64,000 bases of DNA, taken from Leifsonia sp. CL147. Its GTDB lineage: Bacteria > Actinomycetota > Actinomycetes > Actinomycetales > Microbacteriaceae. The translations under genes and the position numbers were made by a program. How positions within the stretch are numbered: position 1 is the stretch's first letter; each line of letters begins with the position of its first letter. The DNA lies in the NCBI RefSeq assembly GCF_900114565.1, contig NZ_FOTM01000020.1, forward strand, positions 1 through 64,000. Direction: 5' to 3'. Below, in pieces: positions 27,558-37,789 of this stretch. Below the pieces are notes generated by a model. The model was not told where the DNA came from, searched no databases, and was given only the letters and a program-made list of their open reading frames with translations.

Positions 27558-27780
27558 GCCGTTCAGCTTAGCGAGCCGCCGGCGCGGCATCCCCGCCGGC
27601 GATCTCGCGCGTATGCGGGTCTACGGAACATGCGCGGTGGGGCGAACAGCCGCATACGTTACGAATCGCAGCACACACCGCCGGGCGGGCACGCGGTCGC
27701 ATCCGCTCGGCGACCCGATGCACGAGGTTCCGTTCGAATCCAGCTCCCGATGGCACCCCCGCCGTGGAAGAGTAGGCACC

Positions 27781-29400
<1,620 letters not shown>

Positions 29401-29401
29401 C

Positions 29402-30670
29402 TCACGGGCCCAGCAGAGCCAGCGGAACGACGGCGACGCCGTCAGTCCGACGGTAGGCGTACGGCCCGGTATGGATGAGGACCATCTCGGTCAGCTCCGC
29501 GCCGAGTTGCGCTTTCAGCCAATGAAGGTGGCGCACGTCCCGATCATCCGGCGCAGCCGTCAGCTTCACTTCTACGGCGATGTTGGTGCCGTCATTGCGA
29601 TGCACGAGCAGGTCCACTTCGTGGTCCCCGTTCTTCGTCCGCACATGATGCACAGTTGCCTCTGCCGCCTGAGCGTAGGTCTGGACGCTGAGCACGACGA
29701 GCGCCTCGAAGAGGGCGCCGAGGGCCGTCCGATCTTGAGGTCCCAGCATTCCGGTGCCTGCCCCGGCGAGGAGACGCGGCTCGTCCAGTTCAAGGAGGCG
29801 TGCAGCGAGCGCGGGGTCCGCCAGAAAGTGCTTCGGTGTGCTGGCAAGACGAGCGAAGGAATTCTTCGGCATCCACGCCGGCACAGGGTCCAGCAGCCAG
29901 AGTTGCGCCAATGCATCCCGATAGCGCTCGACTGTCGTCCGGGCCGGTCCGTCGCCGGCTCCTGGAGATGCGGCGCGGCCGATCGTCGCGGTCGAAGCCG
30001 TGGAGGCGGTGGCCGCAGCGTAAGCGGACATCCACGAGCGCAGCGCAGCGGGCTGGCGCCCCAGGATCCCTTGCTCGAGTACCTCGTGCTCTACCACTCG
30101 CTGGAGATAGCCGTCGAGGGCGAGGCGACGCGCTCGCCCCGAAAGTCCGCGAATGGCTGGAAAACCTGAACCGACGATCTCCTCGACGTACGCTCCCAGA
30201 TCCGTTGAGGTCTCTCCTTCGATGGAAGCGCCGGCCTGGAACAGGGCAGAGATGCTGACGGTCGGAATCTCTATGTCGCGCTCACTGAAAGACAGAGGTC
30301 GCATGCGCAGCGTATGGATGCGCCCGGCCCCGGAATGCACAGGGGCGCCCCCGGGCGTCGCACTCCCCGTCAGCAGAAACCTGCCGCCGCCTTCCCCATC
30401 GTCGACCGCTCGGCGGACCAGATCCCAGACGGGTGGATAGCGTTGCCATTCGTCGATGAGCAGCGGGTGCTCGCTCGAAGCCGTCTCGACCACTCCCGGG
30501 TCGGCCGCGACGAGTTGCCTGTCGGCGGCGTCGTCGAGTCGCACCCGACGGGCGACGCGACGAGCAGCGGTCGCCGTCTTGCCGATCGCTTTCGGCCCTT
30601 CGATCGCCATCGCTGGAAGCAGGGGAAACAACTCGTCGAGTTCACTGTCGATGACGCGCGTCCGGTACAT
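29402..30670 (-). CDS. DUF4143-containing AAA-type ATPase
   Basis: 422 residues. Walker A reads EGPKAIGKTATA (canonical GPRQVGKTT in the family), Walker B LLIDEWQRYP, then LLTGSATPG as sensor; the DUF4143 domain with ExxQ/VEVKLTAAPDDRD (nuclease-like fold) occupies the C-terminal half. Such ATPases are widespread single-gene accessory factors of unclear role. ATG at 30670 has GGAGGG upstream; a TTG at 30694 is open too. The promoter region carries four-and-a-half 23-bp iterons. It abuts pgm convergently. Confidence 0.85.
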   Translation of the reverse strand: MYRTRVIDSELDELFPLLPAMAIEGPKAIGKTATAARRVARRVRLDDAADRQLVAADPGVVETASSEHPLLIDEWQRYPPVWDLVRRAVDDGEGGGRFLLTGSATPGGAPVHSGAGRIHTLRMRPLSFSERDIEIPTVSISALFQAGASIEGETSTDLGAYVEEIVGSGFPAIRGLSGRARRLALDGYLQRVVEHEVLEQGILGRQPAALRSWMSAYAAATASTASTATIGRAASPGAGDGPARTTVERYRDALAQLWLLDPVPAWMPKNSFARLASTPKHFLADPALAARLLELDEPRLLAGAGTGMLGPQDRTALGALFEALVVLSVQTYAQAAEATVHHVRTKNGDHEVDLLVHRNDGTNIAVEVKLTAAPDDRDVRHLHWLKAQLGAELTEMVLIHTGPYAYRRTDGVAVVPLALLGP

Positions 30671-30710
30671 TCGCCCTCCGCGTTCAGAATACAAGGGCTG
30701 CGTCGGTTGG

Positions 30711-30820
30711 CGCTACATTTAGCAGGACTTTCGCGCTACATTTAGCAGGACTTTCGCGCTACATTTAGCAGCACTTTCGCGCTACATTCAGCAGCACTTT
30801 CGCGCTACATTCAGCAGCAC
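30711..30820. repeat. 23-bp iterons upstream of the DUF4143 ATPase gene
   Basis: Units begin at 30711, 30734, 30757, 30780 and a partial one at 30803, each with the core CGCTACATTTAGCAG (C in place of T at one site in the last two) and then ACTTTCG. The core contains GCTA and TAGC as inverted halves, so each unit could be a dimer-binding site. They lie between the ATPase start and the carboxypeptidase end. Confidence 0.9.
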
Positions 30821-30830
30821 CCGCGATCCC

Positions 30831-31664
30831 TCAACCGGGGTAGGCGGTGCCGCCCGGAACGCCGAAGAACTCCTCGAGGGTGGTGACACCGGTGGTGTGC
30901 AGCTGGGTCGAGAGGGGGACGCCGACGTAGCGGAAGTGCCACGGCTCATACGTGAAGCCCGTGACGGGGACTTTGTCGGCCGGGTAGCGCAGGAGGAAGC
31001 CGAACCGCCACGCGTTCGCAGCCAGCCATCGGCCGTGCGGGGTGTCGCCGAAGCATGCGTCGAGGGAGCAGGAGGCCGGCACGGCGCTGATGTCCACCGC
31101 GAAGCCGGTCTGATGCTCGCTGTGACCCGGGCGCGCGGTGTCCGTGTCGGCGAAAGCCTGGCCGTGCTGCGCCTTGTCGTCGTCGTAGACCCCCGTCTGC
31201 GACTCGAACGAGCGGTAGGCGCTCTGCACAGAGAAGCTCAGGCCCGCCTCCGACCTCCCCGCCTGGAACATCGCGACGAGAGCCGCCGCCGTCTCCTGCC
31301 GCATGGGCTGGTGGTTGACGTTGGGGACGTCCGGATAGGTCAGGTCCGCAGGCGCATAGTCGATCGGGGTGAGCGGGCGGGCCTTGTTGACGACGACCCA
31401 CGGACTCGCGGGGTCGGTCGTCGAGTGCGCGGACTTGTCGAATCCGACGATCGTCGGCGTCGGCGGGGCCGAGAGGGTCGGCGTCGGCCGCGGCGGGCGC
31501 GGGCTCGACGAAGAACGGTGCAGTGTCGGACGATGCGTGCCGCCCGACGCCGAGATCGAGCCGGTGGCGCATCCCGTCAGCACAAGGAGCGCCACGAGGA
31601 CGCCGCCGAGCAGCGCCCCCCGGGTCGCAGCGGCCCGACGCGGTCGGTCATCCCCCAGAGTCAC
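30831..31664 (-). CDS. M15-family D-alanyl-D-alanine carboxypeptidase lipoprotein (VanY-like)
   Basis: 277 residues. Lipoprotein signal ends in LTGC (Cys32), followed by a Ser/Pro-rich linker and a zinc peptidase domain: SAYRSFESQTGVYD, PGHSEHQTGFAVDI (zinc His and Asp) and EPWHFRYVG (catalytic and zinc His). It trims D-Ala from the peptidoglycan stem peptide outside the membrane. The GTG start at 31664 is the first in frame. Promoter unclear; downstream gene on the same strand is the ATPase, separated by the iterons. Confidence 0.92.
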   Translation of the reverse strand: MTLGDDRPRRAAATRGALLGGVLVALLVLTGCATGSISASGGTHRPTLHRSSSSPRPPRPTPTLSAPPTPTIVGFDKSAHSTTDPASPWVVVNKARPLTPIDYAPADLTYPDVPNVNHQPMRQETAAALVAMFQAGRSEAGLSFSVQSAYRSFESQTGVYDDDKAQHGQAFADTDTARPGHSEHQTGFAVDISAVPASCSLDACFGDTPHGRWLAANAWRFGFLLRYPADKVPVTGFTYEPWHFRYVGVPLSTQLHTTGVTTLEEFFGVPGGTAYPG

Positions 31665-31712
31665 GGGCCGAGCATAGCCCAGGAAGGTGATGCCCTCCCG
31701 CCGGATACGGAG

Positions 31713-32606
31713 CTACTTCGACAGGCTCCAGAAGTGACCGACAGCGCCGGGGTGGTCGACGGTGATGGCCTGGTCGAGGTCGCGATAGTCGCTGTCCTCG
31801 TTGTGGCCCACCATCTTGATCTTGATCTGGCCGTTCACGTTCTGCACGGCGGAAACGATCTGCACGTGGTCGAGGGAATCGTTGTCGTTCCAGTCGAACA
31901 TCACGATGTCGCCGACCTTGATCTTGTCGCGCTGGTCGAAGGAGTACTCGGTCAGACCGAGTTGCGCCGCGTTCTCGCGGAAGTACTGGTCCATGGACGG
32001 CACGTACCCCCAGGCGGGACTCCAGTCTGCCGCGGCGTCGTGGTTGTACCAGTCGGCGTTCATCTGCCAGCCGCGGGCGATCAGCGTCTGGCTGACGAAG
32101 TTGGCGCAGTCTCCCCCGACCGGGTTGAGATCGCCGTACTGGGCGGTGTTGTAGTTCTTCCAGTACGTCAGCGCGTAGGCGAGCTGCTTGTCGACCGGGG
32201 TCTGCACCTGGTAGTCGTACGTCTTGCCCGTGGTGCTCACGGGCTTGCCGTTCTTGTCGGTGACGGTGATGGGAACGCTGCCGGCCTGGAAGTCCGCGGC
32301 TGCTGGCACGCTGACCACCACCTTGTCGTCCGTCGCCTTCGTCACGGTCGCGGGCTGCCCACCGATCTGCACCGCGCCGACCTTCTCGAGGTTGGCGCCC
32401 GTGAGGGTGACGGTACCCCCGGAGACGCTGCCCGCCGCGGGCTGGATGGAGGACACGACCGATGCGGCGGGTGACGGAGCGGCCGCCTGCGCGACGGCCT
32501 TCGTGATGGGCGACGGCTCACCGGCGCACGCGGTGAACGCGAGAGTCGCCGACGCGGCCACCGCTGTGACGGCGAGGATGCGGCGAGTGCGACTGAATGG
32601 GCTCAT
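31713..32606 (-). CDS. Lipoprotein with IPT/TIG domain and amidase domain
   Basis: 297 residues. Signal and lipobox FTAC (Cys27). Residues about 50-135 (PAAGSVSGGTVTLTGANLEKVGAVQIGGQPA) form an IPT/TIG immunoglobulin-like domain. The C-terminal part holds the amidase_6-type signature NPVGGDCANFVSQTLIARGW with candidate nucleophile Cys and DHVQIVSAV His. It is probably a wall-associated peptidase. ATG at 32606 has a weak site. It is adjacent to the carboxypeptidase, 50 bases apart and co-oriented, both acting on the envelope. Confidence 0.88.
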   Translation of the reverse strand: MSPFSRTRRILAVTAVAASATLAFTACAGEPSPITKAVAQAAAPSPAASVVSSIQPAAGSVSGGTVTLTGANLEKVGAVQIGGQPATVTKATDDKVVVSVPAAADFQAGSVPITVTDKNGKPVSTTGKTYDYQVQTPVDKQLAYALTYWKNYNTAQYGDLNPVGGDCANFVSQTLIARGWQMNADWYNHDAAADWSPAWGYVPSMDQYFRENAAQLGLTEYSFDQRDKIKVGDIVMFDWNDNDSLDHVQIVSAVQNVNGQIKIKMVGHNEDSDYRDLDQAITVDHPGAVGHFWSLSK

Positions 32607-32781
32607 ACGACTTTCGAAGCAGGTTCGGAGAGGGACCGGTCGGCCGCATCCCACGCTACGCCAGGAACTTATGCGTGACCTGGATGGGGGTCACCGCGTC
32701 CGCAATGTCGTTCGCCGCTGGCGAACCGCGCGGCAGAAGCGGCCATGGGCGCGTTGTCAGAAACCCGGCAGAGGGTGTAAC

Positions 32782-32808
32782 TTTGCAGTCTCCGCAAAAT
32801 TATTTTGC
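32782..32808. promoter_or_regulatory. Palindromic operator upstream of the MFS gene
   Basis: GCAAAATTATTTTGC at 32794-32808 is a perfect 15-bp palindrome, and TTTGC at 32782 repeats its half-site, giving TTTGC-N7-GCAAA. This AT-rich block in GC-rich DNA, 66 bases before the gene start, fits a TetR- or MarR-type operator. No such regulator lies in the window near it. Confidence 0.55.
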
Positions 32809-32873
32809 CCCACACCGGTGTGACGATCCGCGTGCCGGGCGTCCTCCACCCGACTCTCGACCTCCGGAGACAA

Positions 32874-34937
32874 ATGTCTACACAGACCAGCGCACCGCCC
32901 GCCGGCCCACAACCGATCATGTCGCATCGGCAGATCCTGTTCGTGATCTTCGGCCTCATGGCCGGCATGTTCCTGTCCGCACTCGACCAGACCGTCGTCG
33001 GAACGGCCATCCGGACGATCGGCGACGATCTCCACGGCCTCAGCGAGCAGGCCTGGGTCACCACGGGCTATCTGATCGTCTCGACCATCGCGACGCCGAT
33101 CTACGGCAAGCTCTCCGACATCTTCGGGCGTCGTCCGCTGTTCGTGATCGCGATCATCATCTTCATCGCCGGATCGATCCTCGCTTCGTTCTCGACCTCG
33201 ATGATCGAGCTGGCCGCGTTCCGCGCGATCCAGGGCCTCGGCGCCGGTGGCCTCATGTCCATGCCGCTGGCGATCATGGGCGACATGCTCGCCCCGCGCG
33301 AGCGAGCGAAGTACCAGGGGTACTTCCTCGCCGTGTTCGGCATCTCCAGCCTGATCGGGCCCCTGATCGGCGGCCTCTTCGCCGGCGCGAGCGAGATCCT
33401 CTGGATCGCCGGCTGGCGCTGGGTGTTCCTGATCAACGTGCCGATCGGCCTCCTCGCCCTGGCGATGGTGCTTCGATTCCTGCACCTCCCGAAGCGCGAG
33501 CGCGGGTCCGCCCGCATCGACTGGTGGGGCGCCGCCGGCGTCATCGTGGCTCTCGTCCCGCTCCTCCTCGTGGCCGAGCAGGGCCGCGACTGGGGCTGGG
33601 GCAGCCCAGCGGCCCTCGCCTGCTACATCATCGGCGGCATCGGCATCGTCGCCTTCGTCATCATCGAGATCGCGATGAAGGACGACGCGCTGATCCCGAT
33701 CAAGCTGTTCCGCTCGAGCACGTTCTCGATGGCGACCGTCATCGGCGTCTTCGTCGGCTTCGGGATGTTCGGCGCCATGCTGACCCTGCCGCTCTACCTG
33801 CAGCTCGTCCTCGGCTCGAGCCCGACCGTGTCGGGCCTGCAGCTGCTGCCGATGATCCTCGGTCTCATGGTGTCGTCGATCGCCTCCGGCCAGATCATCG
33901 CGCGGACCGGCCGCTACCGGCAGTTCCCGATCATCGGTACGGCGATGCTCGCCGGCGGATTCCTGTACCTGACGTTCATCAAGGTGGGGGACTCGTACTG
34001 GTTCATCGCCGGCGCGATGCTGCTGATCGGCCTGGGCCTCGGCCAGCTGATGCAGACGCTGACGATCGCGAGCCAGAACTCCGTCGGGCTGCGCGACATG
34101 GGTGTGGCGACCAGCGCATCCACGTTCTTCCGCCAGATCGGTGGAACGCTCGGCACGGCTGTATTGATCTCCCTGCTGTTCACGGTCTTCCCGACGAACA
34201 TCAAAACCCAGCTGACGGACACCCCGACGCTGACCAGCGCCCTGGATGCGGCCCTCACGCCGTCCGTCGCCAGCGCTCCCGGCAACAAGCAGATCATGGA
34301 GCAGGTCTACGACCCCATCGTCGACCCGATCGCGAAGGGCGCCCAGGCGGCGGCGCACGAGCAGGGCGTTCAGGCGCTGGTTGCGAAGGGCATCCCGCAG
34401 GATGTCGCGGAGCAGCAGGTTCCCGCCGCGCCGATCGATTTCTCGAATGCGGACCAGCGCAAGCGGGTCGTCGACCAGGCCGTGCCGACGGTCCAGGCGA
34501 AGCTCACGACCTCCGCCGGCGGGTCGAACAGCTCCGCGGTCAACGACACGTCGTTCCTGAACAATGCGGACCCCCGCCTGTCGAAGCCATTCCTGGTGGC
34601 GTTCAACGACTCCTCGGTGCTGGTGTACTGGGTCGCCATGTTCGTGGTGCTGCTCGCCTTCGTCCTGACGCTGTTCTTCAAGGCGCCGCCGCTGCGCGCC
34701 AAGTCGGCTCTGCAGGAGGCGGCGGACAACGCAGCCGACGCGGCCGCCGCTGTGAAGGCCGAGGAGGAGGCCCGGGAGCCGGTCGGCGTCCACGCCTCCG
34801 TCTCGGACGACGGCGACGAGGAGTACGACACGGGCGTCCTGGCCAACCGGGCGGCCTCGGAGTTCGGAGCGCTCATCGAGCCGGGTGCGGACACCGCATC
34901 CACTCGGGCGCAGCGTCCCCGGCCCGCGACCGAGTAG
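32874..34937 (+). CDS. MFS multidrug exporter of the EmrB/QacA (DHA2) type
   Basis: 687 residues with about 14 membrane segments. Motif A is LSDIFGRRPLFV, motif C-like GISSLIGPLIGGLF, and the opening ALDQTVVGTAIRTIGDDLHG is typical of DHA2 drug-H+ antiporters. A long soluble loop occurs near residues 450-590 (many Asp, Ala, Gln), unusual compared with classical members, and a 90-residue acidic tail follows the last helix. ATG at 32874 has GGAG four bases upstream. The gene stands alone with its own operator and terminator. Confidence 0.92.
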   Translation: MSTQTSAPPAGPQPIMSHRQILFVIFGLMAGMFLSALDQTVVGTAIRTIGDDLHGLSEQAWVTTGYLIVSTIATPIYGKLSDIFGRRPLFVIAIIIFIAGSILASFSTSMIELAAFRAIQGLGAGGLMSMPLAIMGDMLAPRERAKYQGYFLAVFGISSLIGPLIGGLFAGASEILWIAGWRWVFLINVPIGLLALAMVLRFLHLPKRERGSARIDWWGAAGVIVALVPLLLVAEQGRDWGWGSPAALACYIIGGIGIVAFVIIEIAMKDDALIPIKLFRSSTFSMATVIGVFVGFGMFGAMLTLPLYLQLVLGSSPTVSGLQLLPMILGLMVSSIASGQIIARTGRYRQFPIIGTAMLAGGFLYLTFIKVGDSYWFIAGAMLLIGLGLGQLMQTLTIASQNSVGLRDMGVATSASTFFRQIGGTLGTAVLISLLFTVFPTNIKTQLTDTPTLTSALDAALTPSVASAPGNKQIMEQVYDPIVDPIAKGAQAAAHEQGVQALVAKGIPQDVAEQQVPAAPIDFSNADQRKRVVDQAVPTVQAKLTTSAGGSNSSAVNDTSFLNNADPRLSKPFLVAFNDSSVLVYWVAMFVVLLAFVLTLFFKAPPLRAKSALQEAADNAADAAAAVKAEEEAREPVGVHASVSDDGDEEYDTGVLANRAASEFGALIEPGADTASTRAQRPRPATE

Positions 34938-34971
34938 CGCTCCGCGCACCAGGTGCTTCGCACCTCCACGG

Positions 34972-35003
34972 ACGGCCGTCGCCCTTTCGGGCGGCGGCCG
35001 TTT
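34972..35003 (+). terminator. Terminator-like hairpin after the MFS gene
   Basis: ACGGCCGTCGCCC at 34972-34984 pairs with GGGCGGCGGCCGT at 34989-35001 (one wobble) around a TTTC loop. Only a weak T-run follows (TTTC). It lies 35 bases after the MFS stop. Confidence 0.6.
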
Positions 35004-35014
35004 CGCGTGTACGG

Positions 35015-35078
35015 CAACGACTGGTCCCGACACGCCGTTATGCCCCGCGCCATTACGGCATGTCGGGACCAGTCGTTG
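35015..35078. repeat. 64-bp inverted repeat between MFS and sugar operon
   Basis: A 28-base arm at 35015-35042 beginning CAACGACTGGTCCCGACA matches its complement at 35051-35078 with two mismatches; loop of 8 bases. Its arm includes CGACACGCCG, the core also found in the 56-bp hairpin loops. It stands between the terminator hairpin and the promoter at 35182. Confidence 0.85.
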
Positions 35079-35181
35079 GGATGCGACGGGAGCGCGGACG
35101 CGAGACAGGGGATGCGCGCGAACGCGAGACGGGAGGACGACGCGGCGGAAAGACGCGGATGAGAGCGCGATCACAAAAGTC

Positions 35182-35211
35182 TTGACAGGGGCGGGTGGTG
35201 CGGCTTAGATT
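35182..35211 (+). promoter_or_regulatory. Sigma-70-type promoter of the beta-glucoside operon
   Basis: TTGACA at 35182-35187 and TAGATT at 35206-35211 are separated by 18 bases, close to the consensus. The two LacI operators follow immediately downstream, so bound repressor would block elongation or open complex formation. Confidence 0.8.
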
Positions 35212-35223
35212 CTGTTCCAACGC

Positions 35224-35263
35224 GTGAGAGCGCTCTCACCGTTTCACGTGAGAGCGCTCTCAC
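35224..35263. promoter_or_regulatory. Two LacI-family operators
   Basis: GTGAGAGCGCTCTCAC occurs perfectly at 35224-35239 and 35248-35263, centres 24 bases apart, right after the promoter. The central CG palindrome is the hallmark of LacI-family sites. The LacI regulator at 40161 at the end of the operon is the likely binder. Confidence 0.9.
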
Positions 35264-35316
35264 GCAGCAGACGCACAGACACGCGCACACAACAGACACG
35301 CACAAAGGAGTGACCC

Positions 35317-36639
35317 GTGAAGCTCTCACGACGCACCAGGATCGCCGCGGCCGTCGCCGGCGCAGCATCCTTCGCCCTCATCGCAGCCGGATGCTCATCC
35401 AGCGGTGGCGGCGGATCCACCTCCGGACCCGTCACGCTGACCGTCACCACGTTCGGCACGATGGGCTTCGACAAGCTCTACGCGCAGTACGAGAAGGAGC
35501 ACCCCGGCATCACGATCAAGGCCACCAACATCGACACCGGTGACAACGCGCTCACCGACTGGCAGACGAAGGAGGCCGCCGGCAGCGGCCTCCCCGACGT
35601 CCAGGCCGTCGAGGAAGGCTGGCTCAGCAAGGTCATGCAGGTCTCGGACCAGTTCAACGACCTGAAGGACTACGGCGCCGACGACATCAAGAGCCGCTGG
35701 GTCGACTGGAAGCTGAAGCAGGCCACCGACAAGAACGGCCGCATCATCGGCTACGGCACCGACATCGGCCCGGAGGGCCTCTGCTACAACGGCAAGCTCT
35801 TCGCCGCGGCGGGTCTCCCCAGCGACCGAGAGTCGGTCGCGAAGCTGTTCGGCGGCGACAACGCCACCTGGGACGACTTCTTCAAGGTCGGCGAGCAGTA
35901 CCACAAGGCCACCGGCAAGGCCTGGTACGACCAGTCCGGCTTCATCTGGAACGCCATGGTGAACCAGCAGAAGGAGGGCTACTACACCACGGACGGCAAG
36001 CTCAACATCGAGAACAACAGCGACCTCAAGACGCTGTGGTCGAAGCTCGCCGGTGGCGCAGCGGCCGGTCTCTCGTCCAACCAGACCCAGTGGGACTGGG
36101 GCAAGGGCAAGGCGTTCACGGACGGCTCTTTCGCCACGTTCGTCTGCCCGGGCTGGATGCTCGGTGTCGTGCAGGGACAGGTCAAGGCAGGCGGCGGCGA
36201 CGCCACCACCGGCTGGGACTTCGCCAACGTGTTCCCGGGCGGTTCAGCCAACTGGGGTGGATCGTTCCTGACGGTCCCGAAGCAGTCCAAGCACCCGAAG
36301 GAGGCCGCTGCCCTCGCCGCCTGGCTGACCACCGCCAAGTCGCAGGTCCAGACCTTCCAGGCCGCCGGCACGTTCCCGTCGGTCACGGCCGCGCAGAGCG
36401 ACCCCGGGGTCACCGGCTCGAGCGACCTGACGAAGTTCTTCAACAACGCTCCGATCGGTCAGATCCTCAGCGAGCGCGCGAAGGGCGTCGTCGCCCAGTA
36501 CAAGGGACCGGATGACTCCGTGATCCAGTCGCAGGTGTTCGGACCGTCGGTGCAGCAGCTCGACTCCGGCAAGGCGAACGGCGACCAGGCGTGGAGCAAC
36601 GCCATGAAGCTGCTCGACCAGCTGGTCGTCAACAAGTAA
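35317..36639 (+). CDS. Sugar ABC transporter substrate-binding lipoprotein
   Basis: 440 residues. Lipobox IAAGC (Cys26) after a basic start; the mature part is a family 1 solute-binding protein for the CUT1 class, with the GFDKLYAQYEKEHPGITIK opening and WGKGKAFTDGSFATFVCPGW. It captures a beta-glucoside or oligosaccharide. GTG at 35317 has AAAGGAGT upstream. First gene of the operon; a hairpin follows before the permease gene. Confidence 0.94.
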   Translation: MKLSRRTRIAAAVAGAASFALIAAGCSSSGGGGSTSGPVTLTVTTFGTMGFDKLYAQYEKEHPGITIKATNIDTGDNALTDWQTKEAAGSGLPDVQAVEEGWLSKVMQVSDQFNDLKDYGADDIKSRWVDWKLKQATDKNGRIIGYGTDIGPEGLCYNGKLFAAAGLPSDRESVAKLFGGDNATWDDFFKVGEQYHKATGKAWYDQSGFIWNAMVNQQKEGYYTTDGKLNIENNSDLKTLWSKLAGGAAAGLSSNQTQWDWGKGKAFTDGSFATFVCPGWMLGVVQGQVKAGGGDATTGWDFANVFPGGSANWGGSFLTVPKQSKHPKEAAALAAWLTTAKSQVQTFQAAGTFPSVTAAQSDPGVTGSSDLTKFFNNAPIGQILSERAKGVVAQYKGPDDSVIQSQVFGPSVQQLDSGKANGDQAWSNAMKLLDQLVVNK

Positions 36640-36655
36640 CCCGAATCCGCACCCG

Positions 36656-36686
36656 GGCCCCCGCTGCAGCCGAAGCGGCGGGGGCC
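36656..36686 (+). terminator. Intra-operon hairpin after the binding-protein gene
   Basis: GGCCCCCGC at 36656-36664 pairs with GCGGGGGCC at 36678-36686, with no T-run. Such hairpins after the binding-protein gene stabilise its mRNA or partly stop transcription, giving more binding protein than permease. Confidence 0.65.
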
Positions 36687-36706
36687 TGCTCCACGGGAGG
36701 ACCGCC

Positions 36707-37789
36707 ATGACCACCACCGCCACCACCCGGGAAGAGCCGCCGGCCGTCCCGGTCGCCCCCGCCTCCGCCTCCCGGCGCGGACGCGGCCCCCGCGCCGGCC
36801 TCACCTTCGCGCAGCGACTGAGCCGCTTCGACGTGAAAGCGTCGCCCTACTTCTACGTGGCCCCGTTCTTCGTCCTCTTCGGACTCGTCGGGCTGTTCCC
36901 GCTCGTCTACACGTTCGTCGTGTCGCTCAACAACTGGAACCTGCTGACCGGTCCCGGCGACTGGGTCGGCTTCAAGAACTACGCGTCCGAGCTGAGCGAT
37001 CCGTTCTTCTGGAACTCGCTGTTCAACACGGTCAGCATCTTCCTGCTCTCCGCCATCCCGCAGCTGATCGCCGCCGTGTTCATCGCCGCGATCCTCGACC
37101 AGAACCTGCGCGCCAAGACCTTCTGGCGGATGAGCGTCCTGCTCCCCTACGTCGTCACGCCCGTGGCGGTCACGCTGATCTTCTCCAGCGCGTTCGACGA
37201 GAAGTACGGCCTCATCAACAACATGCTGCAGGCGGTCGGGCTCCACCCGGTGATGTGGAAGACCGAGACCTTCCCCTCGCACATCGCCATCGCATCCATG
37301 GTCAACTGGCGGTGGACGGGCTACAACGCGCTCATCCTCCTCGCGGCCATGCAGGCGGTGCCGCGCGACATCCACGAGTCGGCCGCGCTGGACGGCGCCG
37401 GGTCGTTCCGCCGCTTCTTCTCGATCACGCTGCCGAGCATCCGTCCCACCATGATCTTCGTCATCGTCACGGCGACGATCGGCGGACTGCAGATCTTCAC
37501 CGAGCCCAAGCTGTTCAATCCCTCGAGCGCAGTGCCGGGCGGGCCGCAGCGGCAGTACCAGACGACCGTGCTCTACCTCTGGGACATGGCGTTCAACCGC
37601 CAGAACTTCGGCAAGGCGTCGGCGATCGCCTGGCTCCTGTTCCTGCTCATCGTCATCTTCGGCGTGCTCAACTTCCTGATCTCGCGCCGGATCGCCTCCA
37701 CCGAGGCCCGGGTTCATCGACGGCGCACCGCGAGACGGCTTCAAGCCTCCCGCCTCCTGGCCGCTTCGAGCGAGGAGAAGAACGCATGA
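36707..37789 (+). CDS. Sugar ABC transporter permease 1 (MalF-like)
   Basis: 360 residues with six membrane segments and a long N-terminal cytoplasmic stretch (residues 1-40). The EAA loop is recognisable in DIHESAALDGAGSFRRFFSITLPSIRPT. It pairs with the second permease to carry the glycoside. ATG at 36707 after GGGAGG. The next gene overlaps by four bases. No ATPase gene is nearby, so a shared MsiK-like ATPase is implied (established for CUT1 systems in actinobacteria). Confidence 0.93.
   Translation: MTTTATTREEPPAVPVAPASASRRGRGPRAGLTFAQRLSRFDVKASPYFYVAPFFVLFGLVGLFPLVYTFVVSLNNWNLLTGPGDWVGFKNYASELSDPFFWNSLFNTVSIFLLSAIPQLIAAVFIAAILDQNLRAKTFWRMSVLLPYVVTPVAVTLIFSSAFDEKYGLINNMLQAVGLHPVMWKTETFPSHIAIASMVNWRWTGYNALILLAAMQAVPRDIHESAALDGAGSFRRFFSITLPSIRPTMIFVIVTATIGGLQIFTEPKLFNPSSAVPGGPQRQYQTTVLYLWDMAFNRQNFGKASAIAWLLFLLIVIFGVLNFLISRRIASTEARVHRRRTARRLQASRLLAASSEEKNA

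Noticed and set aside
30711-30820. CRISPR or mini-array at the 23-bp repeats
   Set aside because: Repeats are directly adjacent without spacers.
32597-35185. 862-codon open frame overlapping the MFS gene
   Set aside because: Arg/Asp/Pro-rich shadow frame with no domains; the MFS frame has clear membrane helices and a ribosome site.
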